Translations under genes and position numbers: made by a program
Assembly: GCA_030615745.1 (NCBI GenBank)
Contig: JAUWYR010000031.1
Span: 1-29,373 of the forward strand
Length of the DNA: 29,373 nucleotides
Direction: 5' to 3'
Source of the DNA: Candidatus Zixiibacteriota bacterium
GTDB lineage: Bacteria; Zixibacteria; MSB-5A5; SM23-73-2
Part shown: in pieces, positions 12,746 through 20,645 of the stretch
Position numbering within the stretch: the first letter of the stretch is position 1
Layout: each line of letters opens with the position of its first letter
Notes under the pieces: generated by a model
Told to the model about the DNA's origin: nothing
Databases searched by the model: none
Seen by the model: only the letters and a program-made list of their open reading frames with translations

Positions 12746-13735
12746 ATGCAATTTTATGAGAGTATACTTCAGCTGATCGGTAACACTCCCCTGCTTAAGT
12801 TGAACAAAGTGGTTGAAAAAGATTGCGCCACTATCTTGGCTAAGCTGGAATACTTAAACCCTATGGGAAGTGTCAAGGAGAGGATGGCTTTATATATAAT
12901 AGAGGATGCTGAGAGAAGGGGGCTTTTAAAGCCAGGGGGAACGATCGTGGATAACACTTCCGGAAATGCTGGGATAGGAGCTGCTTTGATTGCAGCGATG
13001 AAAGGGTATAAAGCTATATTTGCTATCTCAGATAAGATGAGCCAGGAAAAAATTGATCTTTTGAAAGCTTTGGGCGCAGAGGTGGTGGTTACCCCTGCAG
13101 ATGTCCCACCGGACCATCCGGAAAGCTGTATTATGCAGGCTAAGAAAATCGCAAAAGAGATTCCCAATAGCTTTCATTTAAACCAATATCACAATCAAAA
13201 AAACATCGAGGCTCATTATAAAGCTACTGGTCCTGAGATCTGGAAGCAAACTGATGGTAAGCTGGATTGTTTTGTAGCGGGAATAGGGACCGGAGGAACT
13301 CTTTCTGGAGCTGGGAAATACCTTAAAGAGAAAAATCCAAAAATAAAGATTGTCGCAGTAGACCCTGTTGGTTCGATCTTCACTGAGTATATCCAAAAGG
13401 GAACAGTTACAGAGCCTCAACTCTATAAATTGGAGGGAATCGGAACTGATGTTGTTACCCAGGCTCTTGACAAAAGTGTGATAGATGAGGTTATTCAAGT
13501 CTCTGACAAGGAAGCGTTTTTGATGACCAGGAGACTTTGTCTTGAGGAAGGTCTTTATGTCGGAGGCTCATCCGGAGCTTGTATTGTTGCTTCTTTAAAA
13601 GTAGCTAAAGAGCTTGGGGAAGGTAAACTTTTGGTTACTATCATGGCTGATACAGGCTCCCGTTATCTGAGTAAAATATATTCTGATTCTTGGATGAGAA
13701 AAAATGGTTTTTTAGATGAGGATGAAAAGAATTAA
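12746..13735 (+). CDS. PLP-dependent cystathionine beta-synthase / cysteine synthase family enzyme
   Basis: 329 residues, one fold type II PLP domain without C-terminal CBS repeats. IGNTPLLKLN opens it, Lys44 in NPMGSVKER should bind PLP, GIGTGGTLSG (about 177-186) is the phosphate loop and GGSSGA follows later. The SDKMSQEKIDLLKALGAEVV, HPES and NQYHNQKN blocks resemble the cystathionine beta-synthase core more than CysK. The substrate loop reads TSGNAG (71-76) instead of the usual TSGNTG. It therefore condenses serine or an activated serine with a thiol or sulfide; homocysteine versus sulfide cannot be decided. GAAGGAG sits seven bases before the ATG. It lies 54 bases after the QueT-type gene and before a thiol-related trio. 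Confidence 0.85.
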   Translation: MQFYESILQLIGNTPLLKLNKVVEKDCATILAKLEYLNPMGSVKERMALYIIEDAERRGLLKPGGTIVDNTSGNAGIGAALIAAMKGYKAIFAISDKMSQEKIDLLKALGAEVVVTPADVPPDHPESCIMQAKKIAKEIPNSFHLNQYHNQKNIEAHYKATGPEIWKQTDGKLDCFVAGIGTGGTLSGAGKYLKEKNPKIKIVAVDPVGSIFTEYIQKGTVTEPQLYKLEGIGTDVVTQALDKSVIDEVIQVSDKEAFLMTRRLCLEEGLYVGGSSGACIVASLKVAKELGEGKLLVTIMADTGSRYLSKIYSDSWMRKNGFLDEDEKN

Positions 13736-14081
13736 TCTTTTTTCTTTGTCGATATTTTGTATAACTTTTTTTTGTCCTTCAAATTTTTTTAATTCAGTTA
13801 AATGAATTTCGATCTTTCCTTAGAATTAAAGAAGTGAAATATGAGTAATTTCAAGGTTATAACTTAGATTTTGGGAAGTTCTGTTAATAATTAATCAAAT
13901 TATCGAAGTCGGGCATTGAAATATCTGGCTTTTTCGCAAGAAAATGGTGATGGGCCAAGAAGAATCTCCTTTTAAGTTTTCAAAAAAAGGTTTATCCCTT
14001 CTATCCAACTAAAATTGTTATGTAGTCGTAGTAATTTAAAATTCAAGAACTTTTAAAACTTGCTGAAAAAAGAGAAGCTTT
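13736..14081. other. 346-base intergenic stretch without a recognised gene
   Basis: T-rich after the PLP gene, then AT-rich. A 22-codon ATG frame at 13944-14012 lacks a Shine-Dalgarno sequence and resembles nothing. No good terminator stem and no convincing promoter for the gene at 14082 were seen. Confidence 0.5.
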
Positions 14082-14789
14082 ATGCCAAAGGACTTATTGA
14101 AAGTTGGATTTTTGATTGTCGCTTTTCTCTTTTTGTTATCTTCTGCCTATTCGGAAACTAAAAAATCCCCTCAGCCGAAAATTGAGATCCCTGAAAACAC
14201 TTGGGATTTCGGATATATTCCAGAGAATGAGGTTGTGACACATACTTTCATTATCAGAAATGTGGGGGATGATTCTCTTTTCATAACCAAAGTCAGGACC
14301 ACCTGTTGCTGTAGTCATGCACCTCTTTTAAGATCGAGGTTAGGACCCAAAGAAAAAGCAGAGATAGAGGTTAGCCTCAACTCGCGAAGGTTAAAAGAAG
14401 ATGTGCAAAAAGCCATATATATAAGTTCCAACGACACTATGGCTCGATTTTCCAGTATTTTCATTGGTGCAAAAGTGGGAACTCAAAATGAAATGGTTGA
14501 GCTATTTCCAGATAAAGTCTGGTTTAAAGAGGGTGAAAAAAATAAAACTTTGTGGGTGAAAAATATCTCTGATTCTTTTATTCAAATCTCGGTGCCGGGA
14601 TCCCCTAAATCACCTGTTGATTTCAAAATAGATAAGATGAACCTAAACCCTTTTGATAGCACCCGGATAAGTTTTAATATAAAAGAAGATAAATTTTTTA
14701 GACCATTTAAAACCAGCCTGACCCTTGATTTTTCAGGAGCAAAAAAGATCAGATGCACCATCCCGATCAGAACCATCGGAGATAAATAG
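14082..14789 (+). CDS. Exported DUF1573-type protein
   Basis: 235 residues. A signal peptide or N-terminal anchor (LLKVGFLIVAFLFLLSSAYS) precedes a DUF1573 immunoglobulin-like beta-sandwich: TWDFGYIPENEVVTHTF, IIRNVGDDSLFITKV, then TTCCCSHAPL (Cys75-77) and the closing IEVSLNSRRLKEDVQKAIY. The usual family motif is a CGC/CGCT in the same place; here it is three adjacent cysteines. A second, less typical sandwich follows to the end (WVKNISDSFIQISV). The domain resembles ASH-type adaptor folds and is thought to work outside the inner membrane; partner unknown. It is the first of three tightly packed genes, eight bases before the rhodanese gene. A weak AGAGAAG precedes the ATG. Confidence 0.82.
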   Translation: MPKDLLKVGFLIVAFLFLLSSAYSETKKSPQPKIEIPENTWDFGYIPENEVVTHTFIIRNVGDDSLFITKVRTTCCCSHAPLLRSRLGPKEKAEIEVSLNSRRLKEDVQKAIYISSNDTMARFSSIFIGAKVGTQNEMVELFPDKVWFKEGEKNKTLWVKNISDSFIQISVPGSPKSPVDFKIDKMNLNPFDSTRISFNIKEDKFFRPFKTSLTLDFSGAKKIRCTIPIRTIGDK

Positions 14790-14797
14790 TAGATTCT

Positions 14798-15313
14798 ATG
14801 TCTTCACGACCATCCCCTAAAAAGATTTTATATGGCTCATTTTACTTAGTCATTTTGGGAGTGTCCTTGGGGATTTTGTATAATAGTTTCTTTTCAAAAA
14901 AAATCCCCTTAATCGGCTCCTGGGACAATAAGATTGTTTCTGACAGCATCTCTGTTCCAAACTCATATGACCCGCCCTCTGACCCTCCGGCTATTTCGTT
15001 AAGCCAGGCGCAATCTCTTTTTCAAAAAGAGGGGATTTTATTTATTGACTCAAGGTTAAAAGAGGATTTCAATTCAGGTCATATTCCTAATTCCTTGAGC
15101 TTACCTTACGAGGAGTTTGAAGACTATTTCCTTTCAGTAAAAGAAAAACTTTTATCTTACAAGCAGTTGGTTATCTATTGCGATGGAACAGAATGTGAGA
15201 CCAGCCTCTATTTAGCTCGGATTTTGCAAGATGAGGGATACGAAAATATAAAAGTTTTTTTCGGTGGGATTTTGGACTGGAAAAAGGCTGGATTGCCGGT
15301 GGAAAAAAGTTAA
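14798..15313 (+). CDS. Membrane-anchored rhodanese-domain protein
   Basis: 171 residues. One N-terminal membrane helix (about 10-31) suggests that the rhodanese domain faces outward. The domain covers about 66-168: ISLSQAQSLFQ, FIDSRLKEDFNSGHIPNSLSLP and the active-site loop CDGTEC (128-133), then FFGGILDWKKAGLPVE. Cys128 is the expected sulfur-carrying residue. The loop ends in a second cysteine where many rhodaneses have Arg, so it could cycle through a disulfide. It probably handles persulfide or thiol groups in the envelope. It sits between DUF1573 and MauE-like genes in one unit. Confidence 0.87.
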   Translation: MSSRPSPKKILYGSFYLVILGVSLGILYNSFFSKKIPLIGSWDNKIVSDSISVPNSYDPPSDPPAISLSQAQSLFQKEGILFIDSRLKEDFNSGHIPNSLSLPYEEFEDYFLSVKEKLLSYKQLVIYCDGTECETSLYLARILQDEGYENIKVFFGGILDWKKAGLPVEKS

Positions 15314-15317
15314 GTTT

Positions 15318-15794
15318 ATGCTAAGGCAAATTTTTACAGATAATTACACAGTATTATTGTTCCGAATAATATTGGGAACTACATTTGTCTATGCGAGCCT
15401 GGATAAGATAGCTCATCCAGACCAGTTTGCCCATATAGTTCATAATTACAAAATTCTTCCATCTTTTTTAATCAACTTACTTGCATTATCCTTACCCTGG
15501 ATTGAGCTTTTCTGTGGACTTTTTTTGATCGGAGGAATCTTTATCGAATCGAGCGCTCTGGTTTTAAGCTTTTTGCTAATTCTTTTTGCATTAGGTATCT
15601 CCTATAATGTTTTTATCAGAGGAGTAGATATTAACTGCGGGTGTTTCACCACCTCACTTTCAGCAAAAAAACAGGGAGCAGAACTTTTAATCCATGATTT
15701 GATTCTTTTTGGGTTAGGTCTTCACATACTTTTTTTCAACAGAGCTTACTTCACCCTGCCAAATCTTTACCATAGACTTTTTAGAAAAATTTAA
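15318..15794 (+). CDS. MauE/DoxX-like membrane protein
   Basis: 158 residues from ATG 15318-15320, four bases after the rhodanese stop; an upstream in-frame ATG at 15264 lies inside the rhodanese gene and is not used. Four membrane helices are visible (about 13-30, 50-72, 78-100, 122-141). Features of the MauE/DoxX group: RIILGTTFVYASLDKIAHPDQF, the LPWIELFCGLFLIGG helix and the motif NCGCF at 106-110. MauE proteins support disulfide formation in exported proteins, and DoxX relatives work with sulfur compounds. With the DUF1573 and rhodanese genes it forms a likely redox/sulfur unit. It ends convergently, sharing a TTAA with the next gene's stop. Confidence 0.82.
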   Translation: MLRQIFTDNYTVLLFRIILGTTFVYASLDKIAHPDQFAHIVHNYKILPSFLINLLALSLPWIELFCGLFLIGGIFIESSALVLSFLLILFALGISYNVFIRGVDINCGCFTTSLSAKKQGAELLIHDLILFGLGLHILFFNRAYFTLPNLYHRLFRKI

Positions 15795-16918
15795 GTCTTT
15801 AAACTCTCCTCGCTCAATTTATCTTTCAATTCGGGATGAACAAATATACCATCTTTTCTTATCAGTTGATCATCAAAATAGATCTCGCCACCTCCATACT
15901 CTTCTGTCTGAATTAGAACTAAATCAAGATGGATTGCGGATTTGTTTCCATTATCCGCCTCATCATAACAGGAACCCGGGGTTAAATGAATACTTCCGAA
16001 GATCTTTTCATCGAAAAGTATATCTTTTAAAGGCTTTTTTATATAGGGATTTAAACCAATTGCAAATTCCCCTGTATATCTTGCACCTTCATCTGTGTTG
16101 AATAAAGCTTCCAATTTTTCATTATTGGCTAATGAAAAGGATTTAACTATCTTGCCATCTTTAAATTCAAGCCTGACTCCTTCATAGTTTACTCCCTGAT
16201 AAATTGCAGGAGCATTAAAGCTTATATATCCATTAACAGAGCCTCTTGCCGGAGCGGTGTAAACCTCTCCATCCGGCACATTCCTTTTTCCATCACATTT
16301 GACCGCAGGTATTCCCTTTATCGAAAAACTGATATCGGTATCCTTTGCAACTATTCTCACTTTATCGGTTTTTTCCATTAGCTTAACTAAAGAATTCATT
16401 GAATTTGACATCTTTGAGTAATCTAAGTTGCATACATCATAGAAAAAGTCCTCGAATTTCTCCTGAGAGGTCTGAGCCAGCTGAGCCATTGAATTAGATG
16501 GATACCTTAGAACACACCATCTTTTATACTTTATCCTCTCATCTATATGAACAGGTTTATAAAAATGCCTTTGATACCACCTCATTTTCTGTTGGGGCAC
16601 ATCTGCTAAATCAAAAAAGTTATCACTCCCTCTGAGAATAATATAGGCATCAACTGCCTTCATTATCATTAGGTGAAACTCCCCGAATTCCCTCATCTGC
16701 TCCTCTGAAGAGTTAAGTATCCATTTTCTTAGGATGCTATCGTCATTGTAAAACCAGAATGGAATTGCTTCCCTTTTAGCTGTTTGGGTCACCAGCTCCT
16801 TAGCTAAATTTAGAGTCTCTTTTCCCTTAACCTCTATGTAAAGCTTTTCACCTTTTTTTAAATCGAGGGAATAGTCGACTAAATTTTTTGCCAATGAAGT
16901 TAATCTTTCATCTCTCAT
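15791..16918 (-). CDS. M29-family metalloaminopeptidase (aminopeptidase T/AmpS type)
   Basis: 375 residues from ATG 16916-16918, preferred over an in-frame TTG at 16924 because AAAGG sits seven bases upstream of the ATG. The C-terminal metal-binding pattern is complete (numbered from the TTG): Glu220 in NVPDGEVYTAP, Glu286 in TGEFAIGLNP, His313 in GSIHLTPG, and His332/Asp334 in IHLDL. M29 enzymes remove N-terminal residues with a two-metal site, in the cytoplasm. No signal peptide is present. It is the last gene of yjbQ-mtnA-M29. Its stop overlaps the opposite gene's stop in TTAA. Substrate preference is not readable. Confidence 0.92.
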   Translation of the reverse strand: MRDERLTSLAKNLVDYSLDLKKGEKLYIEVKGKETLNLAKELVTQTAKREAIPFWFYNDDSILRKWILNSSEEQMREFGEFHLMIMKAVDAYIILRGSDNFFDLADVPQQKMRWYQRHFYKPVHIDERIKYKRWCVLRYPSNSMAQLAQTSQEKFEDFFYDVCNLDYSKMSNSMNSLVKLMEKTDKVRIVAKDTDISFSIKGIPAVKCDGKRNVPDGEVYTAPARGSVNGYISFNAPAIYQGVNYEGVRLEFKDGKIVKSFSLANNEKLEALFNTDEGARYTGEFAIGLNPYIKKPLKDILFDEKIFGSIHLTPGSCYDEADNGNKSAIHLDLVLIQTEEYGGGEIYFDDQLIRKDGIFVHPELKDKLSEESLKT

Positions 16919-16944
16919 TTTCAATCCTTTTTTAAAAATTTTTT

Positions 16945-17973
16945 CTAATCAATTCTTTTTCCTTTAAGGATTCCCTTATCAGTGATTATTGAGGTAACCA
17001 GTTCAGCAGGGGTAACATCGAATGCTGGAGAAAATACATCGGTTGTTTCAGGAGCTGTCTTTTTACCCCCCCAATTGATCACTTCCTCCTTTGATCTTAG
17101 TTCGATTTTAATCTCTTCTCCTGATTCTACTGAGTTATCCAGTGTGGAGGAAGGGGCTGCAACATAAAAAGGGATTTTATGATATTTAGCCAAAACCGCC
17201 AAGTTATAGGTTCCGATCTTATTGGCAAGATCTTTGTTTTTTGCAATTCGGTCTGCACCCACGATAACGCAGTCAATAAGTTTTTTTTTCATCAGCCATG
17301 CAGAGGTGATGTCGCAGATTAAAGTATGAGCTATTCCTTGCTGTTTAAGTTCCCAGGTGGTTAACCTTGCTCCTTGAAGCACCGGGCGGGTTTCATCCAC
17401 AAACACCTTTATTTTTTTCCCCTGAGCACAGGCTGTGAATATTATCCCCAAGGCCGTTCCAATTCCTCCGGTTGCTAAAGCTCCTGCATTGCAATGGGTT
17501 AAAACAGTGTCATTATCTTTTAAAAACTCAGCTCCATATTGACCGATTTTTTCGCACATCTTTTTATCCTCATGATGAATCTTTTTTGCCTCATTTAACA
17601 AAGTTTGATTTATCTTTTCAAAAGATTTCTCAAGATTATCTTTAGCCACCTTCTCCATTCTTTGCAAAGCCCAGAAAAGATTTACCGCGGTGGGACGGGT
17701 GTTTTTTAAAGTTTCAATAACCAGCTCTAAATTTTTTTGATATTGGTCTTTATCCTTAAAGTCTATCTTTTGCATTCCTAAGACGACCCCATAAGCAGAG
17801 GCGATACCGATAGCAGGTGCACCTCTTATTTTTAGTTCCTTTATTGCAAAAGCTACCTCGTTATAGTCTTGGCAGTCAAAATAAAAAGTCTGTTCAGGGA
17901 GTTTGGTTTGATCTAACAGTCTTAACTTATTTTTTTTCCATTCCAAGGTTTTGAAATTTAACTTGATCTCCAT
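16945..17973 (-). CDS. mtnA: S-methyl-5-thioribose-1-phosphate isomerase
   Basis: 342 residues. It isomerises methylthioribose-1-phosphate to methylthioribulose-1-phosphate in methionine salvage. RGAPAIGIASAYG (50-62), THCNAGALATGGIGTALG (catalytic-type Cys161), DETRPVLQGARLT and VGADRIAKNKDLANKIGT (Asp241) are the family motifs. A related family acts on ribose-1,5-bisphosphate, but the intact HCNAG and DETRP contexts and length fit MtnA. AGGAG eight bases upstream lies in the end of yjbQ, two bases away, so translation is probably coupled. No other salvage gene is in the window. Confidence 0.93.
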   Translation of the reverse strand: MEIKLNFKTLEWKKNKLRLLDQTKLPEQTFYFDCQDYNEVAFAIKELKIRGAPAIGIASAYGVVLGMQKIDFKDKDQYQKNLELVIETLKNTRPTAVNLFWALQRMEKVAKDNLEKSFEKINQTLLNEAKKIHHEDKKMCEKIGQYGAEFLKDNDTVLTHCNAGALATGGIGTALGIIFTACAQGKKIKVFVDETRPVLQGARLTTWELKQQGIAHTLICDITSAWLMKKKLIDCVIVGADRIAKNKDLANKIGTYNLAVLAKYHKIPFYVAAPSSTLDNSVESGEEIKIELRSKEEVINWGGKKTAPETTDVFSPAFDVTPAELVTSIITDKGILKGKRID

Positions 17974-17975
17974 TT

Positions 17976-18395
17976 TTAGTCTCCTATTATCTGGACCAAG
18001 ACCTTCCTTTCTCGCGATCTGGTGTCGAAATCGATTAGAACAATCTGCTGCCAGGTTCCTAAGACAAGCTCTGAGTTAACAAAGGGGACCACAAAGGAGG
18101 TTTTTAAAAGAGCTGATCTCACATGAGCATGCCCGTTATAATCGCCCCAGGTCTGGTGGTGTGCGTATTCGATATTCTGCGGCGCTACTCGCTCAAAGGC
18201 TTCTGGTAAGTCTTTTAAAAGACCTGGCTCATATTCAATTGTGGTTACTCCTGCAGTTGAACCAGGAACAAATACACAGGCGATTCCATTTTTTATCTTA
18301 GCATCCTTTACTGTTTTCCCCACTTTTTTTGTAATATCCAGAATATCCGCATTACCTTTGGTTTTAATCTCAAAAAATTTTGTTTCAACTCCCAT
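17976..18395 (-). CDS. yjbQ: YjbQ / UPF0047 family protein
   Basis: 139 residues. Nearly the whole C-terminal half is the conserved block: PGSTAGVTTIEYEPGLLKDL, then HHQTWGDYNGHAHVRSALL and LGTWQQIVLIDFD. The His-rich segment forms a likely metal site. Members complement thiamin-phosphate synthase mutants as a secondary activity, but the physiological role is unknown. It is the first gene of its operon, with GAAGGTGAT upstream and a near-consensus promoter at 18436-18463. Confidence 0.94.
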   Translation of the reverse strand: MGVETKFFEIKTKGNADILDITKKVGKTVKDAKIKNGIACVFVPGSTAGVTTIEYEPGLLKDLPEAFERVAPQNIEYAHHQTWGDYNGHAHVRSALLKTSFVVPFVNSELVLGTWQQIVLIDFDTRSRERKVLVQIIGD

Positions 18396-18435
18396 ATTAA
18401 GATCACCTTCTTTCTAGCTATTTTTTTAATTGGTT

Positions 18436-18463
18436 ATATTAAAAGAAAAGGTAAGAAAGTCAA
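18436..18463 (-). promoter_or_regulatory. Sigma70-type promoter for yjbQ-mtnA-M29
   Basis: On the minus strand TTGACT (18458-18463) and TAATAT (18436-18441) are 16 bases apart. The start near 18430 gives a leader of about 35 bases. Confidence 0.75.
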
Positions 18464-18574
18464 GCTAAATAATAAATTTGGCTCTACTCAAATCTCTTAA
18501 ACTTCATAATTATACCTTCTCCTTATGGCGAGATATTTATTCAATTCATCTCAGTTTGTGTAAAAACTCTATTT

Positions 18575-18633
18575 TGGTAGCCTGCGAATTAAAATTGAAT
18601 TTCAATTACTTACGCCCATATGGGCGGCTACCA
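18575..18633. repeat. Short palindromic element with TGGTAGCC ends
   Basis: TGGTAGCC (18575-18582) and GGCTACCA (18626-18633) are inverted repeats about 60 bases apart. The right end contains a perfect 14-bp palindrome, CGCCCATATGGGCG (18613-18626). Confidence 0.45.
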
Positions 18634-18657
18634 CTTTAAAACGTGGTTTTCACATAG

Positions 18658-18819
18658 CCTGACGTTGAGGGCAATGTGGGTCTACGTCCAATTTCTTTAG
18701 GCTTAGCAGGGGTTTTAGCTGAATTGATTTCGGTCCAATGGGTGATCTTTTTCAGCGGGATTTTAGTCACTTTAGGTGGTTTAGGAGGATTTTTTGTGAA
18801 AGGGATTAGAAAAATGTAG
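18658..18819 (+). pseudogene. Remnant of an MFS transporter C-terminus
   Basis: An open plus-strand frame reads PDVEGN, then GLRPISLGLAGVLAEL, QWVIFFSGILVTLGGLGGFF and VKGIRKM before TAG at 18817-18819. GLRPxxLxLAGxLAE followed by a WVxxxSG helix is the typical last two helices of drug-efflux-type MFS transporters. In-frame TAG at 18655 and the absence of any upstream transporter sequence or start codon show that only about 53 residues remain. The PD...G stretch next to GLRP suggests an internal deletion too. The 67-codon frame on the opposite strand (18636-18839) is its shadow. Confidence 0.6.
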
Positions 18820-18893
18820 TTTTTTTGACATCCGTTCAATCGTTTTGTTTTTATAGCCTTTAAGCTAAATTTAAAATAAATTTCAGTTTTGAG

Positions 18894-18921
18894 TTGACTT
18901 TTAGGAATTATTTTTTATTTT
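18894..18921 (+). promoter_or_regulatory. Probable promoter for secD-secF
   Basis: TTGACT (18894-18899) and TATTTT (18916-18921) have a 16-base spacer, giving a leader of about 26 bases. TATACA at 18921-18926 is an alternative -10 with poor spacing. Confidence 0.55.
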
Positions 18922-18953
18922 ATACACCCGAAAAAAGTAGTTGAGGAGAAAAG

Positions 18954-20633
18954 ATGAGAAGAGGAAAGACTTGGGTTGTTTTTTTAATTTTATTTTTGGT
19001 CATAGTCTCCTTATTCTATCTTTATCCGAGTATCAAGTATTACTCTCTTTCAGATGAAGAGAAAGATGAGCTTAAATCCGAGGATCCTCAGGAGCTTGTG
19101 AACCTCGAGAAAAAAGCGATAAAGTTAGGTCTTGATCTGAAAGGTGGAATGCACGTGGTGTTGCAGGTGGATAAGTCGAAGCTTTCACCTGCGGAGTCAA
19201 AGGATGCTGTGGATAGAGCTTTGGAGATAATACGGAATCGTGTGGATCAGTTCGGTGTGACTGAGCCTGTAATTCAGAAGCAGGGTAAGGACAGGTTAAT
19301 AGTGGAATTGCCCGGGTTGGAGGATGTGGATAGAGCTCAGGATTTGATCGGAAAAACTGCTCAGTTAGAATTCAAACTCCTCCCCAGTCCAGAGGTCACA
19401 ACAGAACTTATAGTCCAGATAGACAAACTCTTATCTGGAAAAACAGAGAAAGAGACGCCTGAGGAAGAAATTAAGGAAAAAAAGGAAGAAAAAAAAGAGA
19501 AGCCTGAAAAGAAAGTTGAGGATATTTTTGCAACAGATGTTGATACAACAGAAGATATTTTTGAGGAAACTTATGAAGAGGAGGAAGAATTTTTCTCTGA
19601 ACGGCAGTTTTCCTCTCTTCTGGAGCCCTCGAGGTCTTTTTTCTTCTATGTTCCAATGGAATACAAGCTTAAAGTGGACCAGATACTGGATAAACCGGGG
19701 GTCAAAAAAATTATTCCCTCTGATCTTGAGTTTGCCTGGGCAACCAAGACCGAATGGTTAAGGGGTATCGAATATCAGAAACTTTATCTTTTAAAAAAGA
19801 AAGTTGAGTTCTCAGGCAAATATCTCACCGATGCAGAGCCAAGATATGATCAGTTTCGCAAGCCCGAGGTGAATTTCAAATTGACCAAAAGGGGAGGGAG
19901 AAAATTCGCTCTGTTGACTGGCGCTAATATCAAAAAGCCCTTGGCTATAACTCTGGATGGAAGGGTTGAGTCAGCTCCTATAATTCAATCCAAGATAAGA
20001 GATCAAGGAGTAATAACTATGGGCACCGGAAGCACCTATGAGAATGCAAGAGATTTATCCATAGTTTTAAGGGCTGGCGCTCTGCCTGCTCCGGTTAAGA
20101 TTATCGAGAACAGAGTAATAGGACCATCTTTGGGAAAGGATTCTATCAGAAAAGGTATTATGTCAGCACTAATTGGGTTCAGCATTGTTTTGATCTTTAT
20201 GTTTATTTATTATCGGCTCTCCGGTCTTATTGCTGATTTTGCTTTGTTTTTTAATTTATTTTTTGTCATTGCGGCTATGGCGGCATTACGAGCCACTTTA
20301 ACAATGCCTGGAATAGCTGGTCTTATCCTGATTATTGGAATGTCGGTTGATGCTAATGTCTTGATATTCGAAAGGATAAGGGAGGAGCTAAGAACAGGGA
20401 AAACTGTAAGGGCATCCATCGATGCAGGTTACAGAAGAGCTCTTTTAACAATCGTCGATTCACACGTCACCACTTTGATAACAGCATTGGTTCTGTTCCA
20501 GTTTGGAACTGGTCCGATCAAAGGATTTGCTGTATCTTTGAGTTTGGGTGTGGTGATAAGCCTTTTCACTGCGGTGGTCATCACCAAGTCGATTTTCGAC
20601 ATAAGAAAACAGTATAAGAGTTTAAGTATTTGA
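18954..20633 (+). CDS. secD: Protein translocase subunit SecD
   Basis: 559 residues. SecD with SecF uses the proton gradient to pull exported proteins out of the SecYEG channel. One N-terminal helix (8-27) leads to DLKGGMHVVLQV (61-72) and the periplasmic P1 domain; the C-terminal part (about 398-548) has five helices with SVDANVLIFERIREE (464-478), containing the conserved Asp467. Odd: residues about 162-218 are a Lys/Glu-rich low-complexity insert (KEKKEEKKEKPEKK, then EETYEEEEEFF) inside the P1 region. GAGGAG precedes the ATG. secF follows after 12 bases. Confidence 0.96.
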   Translation: MRRGKTWVVFLILFLVIVSLFYLYPSIKYYSLSDEEKDELKSEDPQELVNLEKKAIKLGLDLKGGMHVVLQVDKSKLSPAESKDAVDRALEIIRNRVDQFGVTEPVIQKQGKDRLIVELPGLEDVDRAQDLIGKTAQLEFKLLPSPEVTTELIVQIDKLLSGKTEKETPEEEIKEKKEEKKEKPEKKVEDIFATDVDTTEDIFEETYEEEEEFFSERQFSSLLEPSRSFFFYVPMEYKLKVDQILDKPGVKKIIPSDLEFAWATKTEWLRGIEYQKLYLLKKKVEFSGKYLTDAEPRYDQFRKPEVNFKLTKRGGRKFALLTGANIKKPLAITLDGRVESAPIIQSKIRDQGVITMGTGSTYENARDLSIVLRAGALPAPVKIIENRVIGPSLGKDSIRKGIMSALIGFSIVLIFMFIYYRLSGLIADFALFFNLFFVIAAMAALRATLTMPGIAGLILIIGMSVDANVLIFERIREELRTGKTVRASIDAGYRRALLTIVDSHVTTLITALVLFQFGTGPIKGFAVSLSLGVVISLFTAVVITKSIFDIRKQYKSLSI

Positions 20634-20645
20634 GGATAAAAAAAA

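Larger units (their letters stand above)
18464..18893. other. Intergenic stretch between yjbQ and secD with a palindromic element and a gene relic
   Basis: No intact gene. 18464-18574 holds nothing recognisable. A palindromic element occupies 18575-18633 and an MFS transporter remnant 18658-18819. The secD promoter region begins at 18894. Confidence 0.6.

Noticed and set aside
12769-13498. Minus-strand frames opposite the PLP enzyme
   Set aside because: Shadows of a gene with conserved motifs on the plus strand.
13944-14012. 22-codon frame in the 13736-14081 gap
   Set aside because: No Shine-Dalgarno sequence and no recognisable peptide.
15264-15317. Longer N-terminus of the MauE-like protein
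   Set aside because: It would lie within the rhodanese gene; the ATG at 15318 is four bases after its stop and gives a normal first helix.
18636-18839. 67-codon minus-strand frame
   Set aside because: Its reverse strand shows the transporter-like remnant; the minus peptide has no family features or ribosome-binding site.
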